Positions 23,260 through 32,010 of a DNA stretch of 33,592 nucleotides are shown here, piece by piece. The notes beneath the pieces were generated by a model. The model made no database searches. It worked only from the letters and a program-made list of their open reading frames with translations, and was not told the origin of the DNA. The position numbers and the translations under genes are program-made. Source of the DNA: Lysobacterales bacterium (lineage in GTDB: Bacteria > Pseudomonadota > Gammaproteobacteria > Xanthomonadales > Xanthomonadaceae); NCBI GenBank assembly GCA_019510195.1, contig JAEKKW010000060.1, forward strand, positions 1-33,592, written 5' to 3'. The first letter of the stretch is position 1. Each line of letters opens with the position of its first letter.

Positions 23260-24540
23260 ATGACCCGGCTTCCCGACCAGATCGTGTCCCGTCTGCTGCA
23301 GCTGCGCGATCCGGTGCGGCGCGCCACGTTCATGCGTTTCCTCGGCGGCCGTTTCTGGGACGACAATCTGTTCCAGTCGGCGGGTTCGCTGGCCTATACC
23401 ACCGTGTTCGCGCTGGTGCCGTTGGCGACCGTGGTCTTCGGGATGCTGGCGGCATTCCCGGTATATGCGGATTTGCGCGACCAGCTCACCGACTACGTCT
23501 TCGCGAGTTTCGTACCGAGTGCAGCGCGCTCGGTGCAGCACTACATCAGCGAGTACTCGCTCAATGCCAGCCAGCTGACCGCCGCCGGCATCATCGCCCT
23601 GGTGCTGTCGTTGCTGATCACGCTCACCAGCGTCGAGTCGATTTTCAATCGCATCTGGCGGGTGCCGGTGGCGCGCCCGCGGTTTGCGCGTTTCCTCGTC
23701 TACTGGACCGTGCTGACGCTCGGCACGCTGATTGCGGTCGCCAGCATGTCGCTGTCGGCGAAATTGTTCGCGATGAGCGTGTTCTCGTCCGAGCCGGGCC
23801 GCGTGCTCGAAACCTTCATGCTGCGGATGGCGCCGCCGTCGATCGAACTGGTCGCGTTCCTGCTGCTCTATCGCGTGGTGCCGCATCGCACCGTGCAATG
23901 GCGGCACGCGCTGGCCGGCGCGTTGCTGGCGACGGTGGTGTTCGAATTCGTCAAATGGGGCATGGGGGTTTACCTCGGCACCTTTCGCAGCTATGAAAAG
24001 CTGTACGGAACGGTCGCCTTCATCCCGATCTTCCTGTTGTGGATCTACCTGAGTTGGGTCGCGGTGCTGCTGGGCGCTTCGTTCGCGTCGAGCTTGTCGG
24101 CATTCCGCTATCAGCCGGCCGCGCTGCGCCTGCCGGAAGGCTGCGAGATCTACGGCTTGCTGCGCATGCTCGGGCGTTTCCAGGCCGCGCGCGGACAAGG
24201 CCACGGCCTGCATGCCGACCAATTGCGCGAACTCGACCCCATCCTCACCGATTCGCTGGTGCAGGACATGCTGTCGAAGTTGTGCGAATCGGGCATCGTC
24301 AAGCGCGCCGAAACCGGCGAATGGCTGCTGTCGCGCGATCTCGCCGATGTCGATCTGCGCGAACTCTACGTGGCGGCGCAGCTGCGCATCCCGGTCGAGG
24401 AGACCATGCTGCCGATGCACGACGATGCGCTGGGCCGCGAAGTGATGCAGGTGATCGACGAACTGCGCCTGCCGTTGCGAGAAGCGATGAAGCGCAAGGT
24501 CTCCACCATCTATCCCGAACCTGGAAACGAACAGCGATGA
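23260..24540 (+). CDS. YihY/UPF0761 family inner-membrane protein with C-terminal extension
   Basis: A 426-residue protein. Residues 1-290 are the YihY/BrkB domain with six helices, including FQSAGSLAYTTVFALVPL, SVESIFNRIWRV, and KLYGTVAFIPIFLLWIYLSW. Residues beyond about 295 form a soluble region (LLRMLGRFQAARGQGHG, then winged-helix-like segments). The family was once called RNase BN, a name now known to be wrong; transport or export has been suggested but the function is open. The ATG is seven bases after a TATCTT that could be a -10, which would give a leaderless message. The stop overlaps the TlpA-like gene as ATGA. Confidence 0.9.
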   Translation: MTRLPDQIVSRLLQLRDPVRRATFMRFLGGRFWDDNLFQSAGSLAYTTVFALVPLATVVFGMLAAFPVYADLRDQLTDYVFASFVPSAARSVQHYISEYSLNASQLTAAGIIALVLSLLITLTSVESIFNRIWRVPVARPRFARFLVYWTVLTLGTLIAVASMSLSAKLFAMSVFSSEPGRVLETFMLRMAPPSIELVAFLLLYRVVPHRTVQWRHALAGALLATVVFEFVKWGMGVYLGTFRSYEKLYGTVAFIPIFLLWIYLSWVAVLLGASFASSLSAFRYQPAALRLPEGCEIYGLLRMLGRFQAARGQGHGLHADQLRELDPILTDSLVQDMLSKLCESGIVKRAETGEWLLSRDLADVDLRELYVAAQLRIPVEETMLPMHDDALGREVMQVIDELRLPLREAMKRKVSTIYPEPGNEQR

Positions 24541-25124
24541 ACACGATGAATCGTTCCCTCCGCCTGTCCGCCATCGCGGCCGTGCTGGTGCTGGCGGCGT
24601 GCAAGCCGCATCCCGGGCAGCCGCAAGCGACTGCGTCCAAGCCCGCGCCGGTACAGTCCGCGGCTTCGACGCCATCGCCGAGCGCAGGGCTCGCCGATGT
24701 CGGCGCCCAGCCGAAACTCCATCTCCCCACCGTCGACGGCAAGATCTTCGACCTCGCCGAACAGCGCGGGCATTGGGTGGTGGTGAATGACTGGGCGACG
24801 TGGTGCGGCCCATGCCTGGAAGAGATGCCGGACCTTTCGGCACTCGCGGCATTGCGCGAATACATCAAGGTGGTCGGTGTCGCCAACGACGACATCGCAC
24901 CGGCGGAACTGCGGGCGTTCCTGCAGAAGCATCCGGTCGTGTATCCGATCGTGCAGGTCGATCCCGCTGCGCCGCCCGCCGATTTCGGCATGCCACCGAC
25001 GTTGCCGGTCAGCTGGCTGATCGATCCGCAGGGCAAGGTGGTGAAGCGCTTCATGCGACCGGTGAAGGCGGCCGACATCGAAGCGGCGATTGCCGCGGCC
25101 GGTGGACCTGCAGCCGGAACCTGA
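24537..25124 (+). CDS. TlpA-like thioredoxin-fold lipoprotein
   Basis: A 195-residue protein with a lipoprotein signal: hydrophobic stretch then LVLAAC with lipid-bearing Cys at about 22. A Pro/Ser/Ala-rich linker follows, and then a thioredoxin-like domain with WATWCGPCLEEMP (catalytic cysteines 90 and 93). A cis-proline loop is near PTLPVSWLIDPQG. It probably reduces periplasmic disulphides while anchored in a membrane. The partner is unknown; no DsbD or cytochrome c maturation gene is next to it. The start overlaps the yihY-family stop as ATGA. Confidence 0.92.
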   Translation: MNTMNRSLRLSAIAAVLVLAACKPHPGQPQATASKPAPVQSAASTPSPSAGLADVGAQPKLHLPTVDGKIFDLAEQRGHWVVVNDWATWCGPCLEEMPDLSALAALREYIKVVGVANDDIAPAELRAFLQKHPVVYPIVQVDPAAPPADFGMPPTLPVSWLIDPQGKVVKRFMRPVKAADIEAAIAAAGGPAAGT

Positions 25125-25137
25125 CGCGCTTGTCAGG
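25120..25137. terminator. Hairpin containing both convergent stop codons (tlpA-like and ppk2)
   Basis: CCTGAC and GTCAGG form a 6-bp stem with loop GCGCTT. The TGA stop of the lipoprotein gene lies in one arm and the TGA (as TCA) of ppk2 in the other. No U-run follows on either side, so a bidirectional Rho-independent terminator is only a weak possibility. Confidence 0.3.
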
Positions 25138-25909
25138 CCTTGAATGACCCGATCGGCTTGGTCACGCCATAACGCTCGCGCTGGAATTTGCCGCGCAACG
25201 GCGGCAGCGTGATCGTGTCATCCGGGATGCGGGTATCGGGCAGGCGATCGAGCAGATCGCGGATCAGCGTCAGCCGCCCCAGTTTCTGGTCGTTGAAATC
25301 GACTAGCGTCCACGGCGCATGCTTCGTGTGCGTGGCCTTGAGCATGGCCTCGCGCGCATCGGTGTAGGCGGCGTACTGCTCGCGCGCCTTGATGTCGATC
25401 GGAGAGAGCTTCCAGCCCTTCAGGGGGTTCGCGCTGCGTTCGGCGAAACGTTTTTCCTGCTCGATCTGGTCGCAGCACAGCCAGTACTTGAACAGCAGGA
25501 TGCCGTCATCGACCAGTTGCTTCTCGAACACCGGCGCCTGGCGCAGGAATGCCGTGACCTGGTCCGGCGTGGCAAAACCCATCACCTTCTCGACGCCGGC
25601 GCGGTTGTACCAGCTGCGATCGAACAGCGCGATCTCGCCGCCCGCCGGCAATTCCTGCACGTAGCGCTGGAAATACCACTCGGTCTGTTCGCGGCTGTCC
25701 GGCTTGGGCAGCGCGACGTGGCGCACCTGGCGCGGATTGAGATGCTGCATGATCGCGTCGATCACGCCGCCCTTTCCGGCGGTATCGCGGCCTTCGATGA
25801 CAACGACCAAGCGCTTGCCGGTGTGCTGCAGCCAGCGCGCCATCTGCACCAGTTCCAGCTGCATCGGCTCCAGGGCGTGTTCGTAGTGCTTGCGCTTCAA
25901 CTTGCCCAT
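25133..25909 (-). CDS. ppk2: Polyphosphate kinase 2
   Basis: A 258-residue, single-domain PPK2 (class I size). It uses polyphosphate to phosphorylate nucleoside diphosphates, mainly making GTP or ATP. Walker A GRDTAGKGG is at 40-48, and the Walker B/lid region FDRSWYNRAGVE has Asp97. YWLCCD, KGWKLSPID and HAPWTLVDFN are typical of the family. Length is complete. It is the last gene after GNAT in the hemA-prfA set, 13 bases downstream, and converges on the TlpA-like gene. Confidence 0.96.
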   Translation of the reverse strand: MGKLKRKHYEHALEPMQLELVQMARWLQHTGKRLVVVIEGRDTAGKGGVIDAIMQHLNPRQVRHVALPKPDSREQTEWYFQRYVQELPAGGEIALFDRSWYNRAGVEKVMGFATPDQVTAFLRQAPVFEKQLVDDGILLFKYWLCCDQIEQEKRFAERSANPLKGWKLSPIDIKAREQYAAYTDAREAMLKATHTKHAPWTLVDFNDQKLGRLTLIRDLLDRLPDTRIPDDTITLPPLRGKFQRERYGVTKPIGSFKA

Positions 25910-25922
25910 CGCGTCGTCCCGG

Positions 25923-26366
25923 TCAGAGGAGTTTGGAATACCACTGGGTGGAATCTTCGTGCCAGCCGGCGGCGCGATACAGGGCGCGCGCGGCTTCGTT
26001 GTCGCGTGTCGTTTCCAGCACGATGAAGGCGGCGCCGTCTTCCCTGGCGAATTGCGTCGCCGCGTCGAGCAGGGCGCGCGCGGTGCCGTGGCGCCGGAAT
26101 TCGGGTGCGATGAAGAGATCGTTCAACACCCAGATGCGCGCGGTACGCACCGACGAATACATCGGATACAACTGGACGAAGCCGGCCGGCACGCCGTCGT
26201 GGCGGGCGAGCAGCACCACCGATTCGTTCTGGCCGATGCGCGCCTTCAGCCAGTCGTGCGCGCGCTGGATGTCGGAAGGCTGTTCGTAGAACTGGCGATA
26301 ACCATCGAACAGCGGGGCGAGGGCATCGAGATCGTCGAGCGTCGCACGTTCCACGACAGGTTTCAT
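25923..26366 (-). CDS. GNAT-family N-acetyltransferase
   Basis: A 147-residue acetyltransferase. The acetyl-CoA pyrophosphate loop is R-R-H-G-T-A (91-96) after the strand [30 protein letters not shown] is motif B. The acceptor is unknown. The ATG overlaps the prfA stop as ATGA, which fixes the start and couples it to release factor 1. In E. coli prmC, the release-factor methyltransferase, follows prfA; here this GNAT gene holds that place. Confidence 0.9.
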   Translation of the reverse strand: MKPVVERATLDDLDALAPLFDGYRQFYEQPSDIQRAHDWLKARIGQNESVVLLARHDGVPAGFVQLYPMYSSVRTARIWVLNDLFIAPEFRRHGTARALLDAATQFAREDGAAFIVLETTRDNEAARALYRAAGWHEDSTQWYSKLL

Positions 26367-27448
26367 GGCGCCTCCTCGAGTTTCGCCAGGGCATCGGCCT
26401 GGGCTTCGCGGGACAGGCGGTCGACCAGCGCATCGAGCTGGCCTTCCAGGATGTTGGGCAGATCGTACAGGGTGAGCCCTTCCACCCTGTGATCGGTGAT
26501 CCGGCCTTGCGGATAGCTGTAGGTGCGGATGCGCTGGCTGCGATCGCCGCTGCCGACCTGCAACTTGCGATCGGCGGCCTGCGCGGCCTCGCGCTTTTCC
26601 AGTTCGGCCTCGACCAGCATCGCCTTCAGTCGCTTCATCGCCTTGTCGCGGTTGGCGTGCTGGCTGCGTTCGGTCTGCGATTCCACCACCACGCCGCTCG
26701 GGATGTGGGTGATGCGGATCGCCGATTCGGTCTTGTTGACGTGCTGGCCGCCGGCGCCGCTGGAACGATAGGTATCGACCCTGAGGTCGGCGGGATTGAT
26801 CTCGATGTCGATGTCGCCGGCATCTTCGGCGATGATCGCCACGGTCGCCGCGGAGGTGTGGATGCGCCCCTGCGATTCGGTTTCGGGGACGCGCTGCACG
26901 CGATGGGTGCCCGATTCGAACTTCAGGCGCGAATAGGCGCCGCTGCCTTCGACCCGCGCGACGATTTCGCGGAAGCCGCCATGCTCGCCGGGATTCGCCG
27001 ATTCCACTTCGACCCGCCAGCCTTGTTTTTCGGCGTAACGCGAATACATGCGGAACAGATCGCCGGCGAAGATCGCGGCTTCATCGCCACCGGTGCCGGC
27101 GCGCACTTCCAGATAGAGACTGCCGTCGTCGCGGGCGTCCTTCGGCACCAGGTGCGCCATCAACGCGTTGTCAAGCTCCGCCAGGCGTGTGTTCGCCTCG
27201 GCGATTTCCTCTTCGGCAAGATCGCGCAGCTCGGGATCGTCGCGCATCGCCTGCGCGGAAGCGAGCGTCGCCTGCAACTTCTGTTCTTCCGCCAACCCGA
27301 TCGACAACGGTTCGAGTTGCGAGAACTCGCGCGACAGTTTGCGGAACTGCCTGGCGTCGGCGATCACGCCCGGATCGGCCAGCAACCGTTCCAGTTCGTC
27401 GCGCCGTTCCGCAAGGATTTCAAGCTTGCGGCGCAGGCTCGGCAGCAT
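26363..27448 (-). CDS. prfA: Peptide chain release factor 1
   Basis: A 361-residue RF1, which ends translation at UAA and UAG. The codon-recognition PxT motif appears as P-E-T around residues 188-190 ([10 protein letters not shown]). The peptidyl-tRNA hydrolysis motif is GAGGQHVNK with Gln235, the target of PrmC. The N-terminal helical domain and the [13 protein letters not shown]-like C-terminal end are present. The start [10 protein letters not shown] lies within the end of hemA, overlapping it by 29 bases. Conserved hemA-prfA order points to one transcript. Confidence 0.98.
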   Translation of the reverse strand: MLPSLRRKLEILAERRDELERLLADPGVIADARQFRKLSREFSQLEPLSIGLAEEQKLQATLASAQAMRDDPELRDLAEEEIAEANTRLAELDNALMAHLVPKDARDDGSLYLEVRAGTGGDEAAIFAGDLFRMYSRYAEKQGWRVEVESANPGEHGGFREIVARVEGSGAYSRLKFESGTHRVQRVPETESQGRIHTSAATVAIIAEDAGDIDIEINPADLRVDTYRSSGAGGQHVNKTESAIRITHIPSGVVVESQTERSQHANRDKAMKRLKAMLVEAELEKREAAQAADRKLQVGSGDRSQRIRTYSYPQGRITDHRVEGLTLYDLPNILEGQLDALVDRLSREAQADALAKLEEAP

Positions 27449-28718
27449 CGTCGGAAAGATCAGGGTGGTCGGGGAACATGCGTGCGGCGGCGCGCAGCAA
27501 TTCGGCGTCGCCGCGCAGGGCGGCATCGCGCACGGCGACGGTCGGTGCGTGCAGCAGGCGATTGGTCAGGGTGTGCGCGAGTTGATCGAGCACCGCTTCC
27601 GGCGCCTGTCCGGCAGCGAGCTGTTGTCGCGCCCGCATCAACGCATCCTGTTGCAGGCGCTGGCCATGCGCGCGCAGCGCGCGCACGCCATCCATGCCCA
27701 TCGCGGCACCGGCGACTTCCATGTAGCGCGCCACCTGCAGGTCGATGATCGCCTCGGCGGCTTCGGCGGCGTCCTTGCGGCTGCGGCGGTTGTCTTCGAC
27801 CGCGCGCTGCAGGTCGTCGACGGTGTAGACGAAGACGTCGCGCAGTCCGGCGACGTCGGCGGCGATGTCGCGCGGCACCGCGAGGTCGACCAGCAGGACG
27901 GGCTTGTTGTTGTGGTGATGCTTGCGCGTCGCCAGCGCGGCCTCCACCTGCGAGCGACGCAGGATCGGTTGCTGGCTGGCCGTGGCCGAAAACACGATGT
28001 CGGCTTCGGCGAGATGGCGGTCGAGCTCGTCCAGCGCCAGCGCGTAACCGCCATGCGTGGTCGCCAGCGTCTGGGCATGGGCCAGCGTGCGGTTGGCGAT
28101 CAGCAAGCGCTTCACATTCGCCTGCACCAGATGGCGTGCCGCGAGTTCGATGGTTTCACCGGCGCCGATCAGCAGCACGGTGGAATCCTGCGGACGTGCG
28201 AACGAATCGCGCGCCAGCTTGACCGCCGCCGATGCCACCGATACCGGATTGGCGCCGATCGCGGTATCGGTGCGCGCGCGCTTGGCAGTGGCAAAGGCCT
28301 GCTGGAACAGGCGGTCGAGTTGCGGGCCCATGGCGCCGCTGCCGCGCGCCAGGCTCCAGGCATCCTTCACCTGGCCAAGGATTTGCGGTTCGCCCAGCAC
28401 CAGCGAATCCAGCCCGGCCGCGACCCGGAACAGATGGCGCGCAGCATCGCCCTCTTTGTGTCGGTAGAGATAGGCGTGGAGGTCGGTCGATTCGGCCGCG
28501 TGCGTTGCCAGCCACTCGGCCACCGCCGGCGCGGCATCCTCGCCGACGGCGTAGACCTCGGTGCGATTGCAGGTGGAAAGCAGCACCACTTCCTCGACCT
28601 GCGGCAACGCGCGCAATGCCGTCAGCGCAGGTGCGAATGCCTCGCCGGCAAACGCCACCCGTTCGCGCAGGGCAACCGGCGCGGTCTGGTGGTTCAAGCC
28701 GAGAGCGACAAGCGTCAT
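27420..28718 (-). CDS. hemA: Glutamyl-tRNA reductase
   Basis: A 432-residue enzyme that reduces glutamyl-tRNA to glutamate-1-semialdehyde, the first committed step of C5 tetrapyrrole synthesis. The N-terminal [14 protein letters not shown] and catalytic Cys50 in STCNRTE are present. [19 protein letters not shown] follows, the NADPH domain has [13 protein letters not shown], and the C-terminal part is the helical dimerisation domain. The start MTLVALGLN fits the family; the frame upstream is a shadow of the divergent TPR gene. Its end overlaps prfA by 29 bases. It shares a 52-base divergent region with the TPR gene; TAAAAT on the minus strand (28762-28757) is a possible -10. Confidence 0.98.
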   Translation of the reverse strand: MTLVALGLNHQTAPVALRERVAFAGEAFAPALTALRALPQVEEVVLLSTCNRTEVYAVGEDAAPAVAEWLATHAAESTDLHAYLYRHKEGDAARHLFRVAAGLDSLVLGEPQILGQVKDAWSLARGSGAMGPQLDRLFQQAFATAKRARTDTAIGANPVSVASAAVKLARDSFARPQDSTVLLIGAGETIELAARHLVQANVKRLLIANRTLAHAQTLATTHGGYALALDELDRHLAEADIVFSATASQQPILRRSQVEAALATRKHHHNNKPVLLVDLAVPRDIAADVAGLRDVFVYTVDDLQRAVEDNRRSRKDAAEAAEAIIDLQVARYMEVAGAAMGMDGVRALRAHGQRLQQDALMRARQQLAAGQAPEAVLDQLAHTLTNRLLHAPTVAVRDAALRGDAELLRAAARMFPDHPDLSDDAAEPAPQA

Positions 28719-28770
28719 CCGTTCAGGCACGTGGGGTAAGCTGCAAAACGTCCGACATTTTACGCCCCAG

Positions 28771-30258
28771 ATGCCAAGTTCCCGCATTTTCTTCCGTACA
28801 TGGCTACTGGCGCTGGTGCTCGCTGCACTGGCCGTGCCCGTGCAGGCCGCCAAGCCGCAGGCGCAATCCGGCGCGCTTGCCGAATCGCTGGCCGGCGAAT
28901 TCGCCCTGCAGGAGGGCCGACTCAAGGATGCCGCGCGGCATTACCTCGCCGCCGCCAAGGCCGGTCACGATCCGGTGCTGGCCGAGCGTGCCACCCGCAT
29001 CGCCCTGCTGGCGGATGACAATGCGGATGCCGCCGAGGCGCTCGAGTTGTGGCGACCCAGTGCGCCCGATTCGCTGGTGGTGCGGATGGCCGATCTCACC
29101 CTGCGCCTGCGCGCCGACGATGCCGCCGCGGCGGCGACGCAGGCCCGCAGCCTGATCGCCGATCGCGATCCGCGCGGCTGGAAGTACGTGCTGGTTGCGC
29201 TGTCCGGGGGCAGCCGCGATCCCGCGGTCGCGGCCCAGGTGCTGTCATCGCTGGTGCGCGAAAACGCCCTGCCGAATGACATCCAGGCATGGCTGGCCTA
29301 CGCCGGACTGGCGCAGAAACTGTCGCAGCCGCAGTTGTCGCAAACGCTGGTGGCGGAGACGGTCAGGCGCTTCCCGCTGGACCCGCGCGTCGCCCTGCTG
29401 CGCTCCAGCCAGTTGATGGACGAAGGCAAGCTCGACGAGGCGCGCAACGCCATCGCGCCGCTTGAATCCAGGGTTGCCAGCGATGCAGACCTGCGCCTGG
29501 CCGTCGCCGGGCAGTACGAGGCGCTGGGCGATTTCGCCGCCGCCGAACGCGTGCTGGCGAAAGGCGCGCAGTCGACCGACACGATAGGTCTTCGCGCGGC
29601 GATGCTCGACAAGGCCAAGGACGATGCCGGACTCGCGCGTCTCTACGAATTCGCCAGGCATCGCGGCGGCAGCGAGGATCCGCGCAATCGCCTGCTGCTG
29701 GGCACGCTGGCGGAAACGCTGAAGCGCTATGACGAAGCCCTGAAGTGGTACGCGGGCGTCATCGGCGAGCAGGCCGATACCGCGCGCCTGCGCAGCGCCA
29801 ATGTCCGTTACGAACAGGGGCACAAGGATGAGGCGTACAAGGATCTGCAGGCATTGCAGACCGATCCGCGCGTCGACGCCAACGTGCAGCGCGATGCCTT
29901 CCTGCTGGAAGGCGAGTTGCGGCGCAAGAACAAGGACGACAAGGGCGAGATCGCCGCCTACGATCGCGGTATCGGCGCGCTGCCCGACGAACAGGGCATC
30001 CTCTACGCCCGCGCGCTGGCGTGGGAACGCATGGACCGCATCGACAAGACCGAAGCCGACCTGCGCAAGATCCTCGTCACCGATCCCGAAAACGTCGCCG
30101 CCCTCAACGCGCTCGGTTACACGCTCGCCGATCGCACCACCCGTTATGCCGAGGCGCTGCAACTGATCGATCGCGCGCGCGCCGCCCGAAGCGCTGCCCT
30201 ACCTGCGTCGCGCCTATATCCTGCAGAAGGACCCCGAGATCGCCACCCACATCGGTGA
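28771..30258 (+). CDS. TPR-repeat protein upstream of lolB, truncated by a frameshifting deletion
   Basis: As read, a 495-residue protein with a signal peptide ([15 protein letters not shown], cleaved near residue 27) and many tetratricopeptide repeats. Examples are [20 protein letters not shown] (residue 40s), [50 protein letters not shown] and [20 protein letters not shown]. The family sits before lolB in Xanthomonas and Pseudomonas and may act in the periplasm, but has no firm role. Around 30187 the frame leaves the TPR pattern and ends in 23 Arg/Pro/Ala-rich residues. The proper tail continues in the +1 frame (next entry). About 20 residues are also missing at the join, so the native protein was probably near 556 residues. 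Confidence 0.85.
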   Translation: MPSSRIFFRTWLLALVLAALAVPVQAAKPQAQSGALAESLAGEFALQEGRLKDAARHYLAAAKAGHDPVLAERATRIALLADDNADAAEALELWRPSAPDSLVVRMADLTLRLRADDAAAAATQARSLIADRDPRGWKYVLVALSGGSRDPAVAAQVLSSLVRENALPNDIQAWLAYAGLAQKLSQPQLSQTLVAETVRRFPLDPRVALLRSSQLMDEGKLDEARNAIAPLESRVASDADLRLAVAGQYEALGDFAAAERVLAKGAQSTDTIGLRAAMLDKAKDDAGLARLYEFARHRGGSEDPRNRLLLGTLAETLKRYDEALKWYAGVIGEQADTARLRSANVRYEQGHKDEAYKDLQALQTDPRVDANVQRDAFLLEGELRRKNKDDKGEIAAYDRGIGALPDEQGILYARALAWERMDRIDKTEADLRKILVTDPENVAALNALGYTLADRTTRYAEALQLIDRARAARSAALPASRLYPAEGPRDRHPHR

Positions 30259-30379
30259 AGTGCTGTGGGTGCAAGGGCATCGCGACGACGCGCGTCGCTA
30301 CTTCGAGGAAGCGCGCAAGCTCGAGCCGGACAACAAGGCGTTGCAGCGCACCCTCGACAAGCTCGGAGTGAAAACATGA
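30188..30379 (+). pseudogene. Out-of-frame 3' part of the TPR gene
   Basis: In the +1 frame, 63 codons read [17 protein letters not shown], then [19 protein letters not shown] and LEPDNKALQRTLDKLGV, a clear end of a TPR protein. The stop overlaps the lolB ATG as ATGA, exactly as expected if this were the original end of the upstream gene. No start codon or ribosome site belongs to this piece, so it would not be translated unless the frame were restored. Restoration needs an insertion of 3n+2 bases. Confidence 0.75.
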
Positions 30380-31014
30380 ATTTGCGTCGCGTCGCATCGG
30401 TGGTGATGGCGGCGTCGCTGGCGTCGTGCAACACCATTCCGACCGCGCCGGCGCCCGCAACCGCGACACTCGTCTGCGAGCCGCTGCTGTCGAAGAGCGC
30501 CGAGTGCGTGCGCCGCATCGATGCGTTGACCGCTTCCGCGCAGCCCGGACCGTGGGGCATGGGGGCGCGCGCGGCGATCAGCCACGGCAGGCAGTCGGGC
30601 AGCCTTGGGGTGGAGTGGGAAGATGCCGGATCCTCCGGCTACCTGGTCGCCCTCACCGCGCCGATCACCCGACAGGGTTGGCGCCTGCAGGAGCAGAACG
30701 GTCGGGCCACGCTGGAGGGCATGGCAGGTGGTCCGCGCACCGGCGTCGATGGCTCCGCGCTGCTGCGCCAGGCCACCGGTTTCGAGATTCCGGTGCAGGC
30801 GCTGCGTTACTGGATGCGCGGCTACCCCGATCCGTCGCGACCCTTGGCCAAGGCGGCGTTCGCCGGTGACCAGCTCGCCACCCTGGTGCAGGACGGCTGG
30901 CAGATCGACTATCTCGCCCGTGATGCCCAGGGCCGGCCGACCCGCATCAATGCCGCCCGCGGCGACGATCGCGTCCGCCTGGTCATCGACCGCTGGGGCC
31001 CACTGGAGCAATGA
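30376..31014 (+). CDS. lolB: LolB, outer-membrane lipoprotein receptor
   Basis: A 212-residue lipoprotein that takes lipoproteins from LolA and inserts them into the outer membrane. The signal ends in SLASC with Cys18 lipidated. The LolB domain is recognisable from [18 protein letters not shown]-like (read as [19 protein letters not shown]), [21 protein letters not shown] and [12 protein letters not shown], followed by the basic RVRLVIDRW end. The start follows the ancestral TPR stop and its own stop overlaps ispE, both as ATGA. Linkage to ispE and prs is the usual proteobacterial order. Confidence 0.92.
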   Translation: MNLRRVASVVMAASLASCNTIPTAPAPATATLVCEPLLSKSAECVRRIDALTASAQPGPWGMGARAAISHGRQSGSLGVEWEDAGSSGYLVALTAPITRQGWRLQEQNGRATLEGMAGGPRTGVDGSALLRQATGFEIPVQALRYWMRGYPDPSRPLAKAAFAGDQLATLVQDGWQIDYLARDAQGRPTRINAARGDDRVRLVIDRWGPLEQ

Positions 31015-31901
31015 ACAGCGTGGACAGCGAGGGTTGGAGTCAATGGCCGGCTCCGGCCAAGCTCAACCTGTTCCTGCACATCACCGGGCGACGGCCCGAC
31101 GGCTACCACCAGCTGCAGACCGTGTTCCGGTTGCTCGATTGGGGCGATCGCATCCGCCTGCGCCCGCGGGCCGACGGCCGGATCACGCGGGTCGGAGCGT
31201 CGATCGAGGGTGTTGCCGAAGTCGACGACCTTGCTATTCGTGCTGCCAAGTTGCTGCAATTGGAGTCCAATTGCAGCCAAGGCGCCGACATCATCGTCGA
31301 AAAAGAAATTCCGGCCGGCGCTGGCCTGGGTGGAGGTTCTTCGGATGCTGCGACCGTTCTCGTCGCCCTCGACCTGCTCTGGGAGACCCGTCTGGGCACG
31401 GATCGGCTGGCTGAATTGGGCCTGCGGCTGGGCGCCGATGTCCCGGTCTTCGTCCGCGGCCACGATGCCTGGGCGGCCGGCCTGGGTGAAAAACTGACCC
31501 CCGTCGAGCTGCCACCGGCCTGGGTCCTGATCGTCCATCCCGGCGTCCACGCCGCCACCGCGCGATTGTTCCAGGCCCCTGATTTGACGCGGGATTCCCC
31601 GCCCGCGACAATATCCGACTTCGTCGCGGGCCGACTCGGGGGCAATGCCTTCGAAGCGGTGCTGCGCCGGCTCGAACCGGATGTCGATGCGGTCTTCCAG
31701 GCACTGCAGCCTTGGGCGTCGCCACGACTCACCGGATCGGGAAGCGCGGTCTTCGTCGAGTGCGCCACGCGCGCGCAAGCCGAAGCGCTGTTGCCACGGG
31801 TTCCGGGCCATTGCCGGAGCTGGGTGGTGCGGTCCGCCGCGCGATCGCCATTGCTGGATGCGGTGGCTCGTTGCACAACAGGGGCGTCGCCAAGTGGTTA
31901 A
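31011..31901 (+). CDS. ispE: 4-diphosphocytidyl-2-C-methyl-D-erythritol kinase
   Basis: A 296-residue GHMP kinase of the MEP isoprenoid pathway. Substrate-binding [12 protein letters not shown] has Lys16. [14 protein letters not shown] is at 26-39. The ATP loop [14 protein letters not shown] is at 101-114 and the catalytic Asp143 is in GADVPVFV. A late GSGS segment (LTGSGSAVF) completes the fold. The last dozen residues (after SPLLDAVAR) are not typical, because the frame runs 22 bases into tRNA-Gln before meeting TAA. Upstream overlap with lolB is ATGA. Confidence 0.96.
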   Translation: MNSVDSEGWSQWPAPAKLNLFLHITGRRPDGYHQLQTVFRLLDWGDRIRLRPRADGRITRVGASIEGVAEVDDLAIRAAKLLQLESNCSQGADIIVEKEIPAGAGLGGGSSDAATVLVALDLLWETRLGTDRLAELGLRLGADVPVFVRGHDAWAAGLGEKLTPVELPPAWVLIVHPGVHAATARLFQAPDLTRDSPPATISDFVAGRLGGNAFEAVLRRLEPDVDAVFQALQPWASPRLTGSGSAVFVECATRAQAEALLPRVPGHCRSWVVRSAARSPLLDAVARCTTGASPSG

Positions 31902-31955
31902 GGCACCAGGTTTTGATCCTGGCATGCGTAGGTTCGAATCCTTCCGCCCCTGCCA
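31880..31955 (+). tRNA. tRNA-Gln (anticodon UUG)
   Basis: A complete 76-base cloverleaf including encoded CCA. The 7-bp acceptor stem AGGGGCG/CGCCCCT is perfect, with discriminator G. The D-stem is GCC/GGC, and the anticodon stem CCAGG/CCTGG encloses loop TTTTGAT with anticodon TTG at 31913-31915. The variable loop is five bases and the T-loop TTCGAAT is standard. One T-stem pair (31929 with 31943) is U-U. It reads CAA codons (and CAG by wobble). The first 22 bases are also the end of ispE. Confidence 0.96.
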
Positions 31956-32010
31956 AATTTTCCCGTTCCACCGTCTTCCGTAGTACCGCCACTGTCGCCC
32001 GGAGCGCGCA

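Noticed and set aside
23209-24852. Long upstream extension of the wrbA frame
   Set aside because: Antisense to the YihY gene; flavodoxin folds begin at MKEILVLYY.
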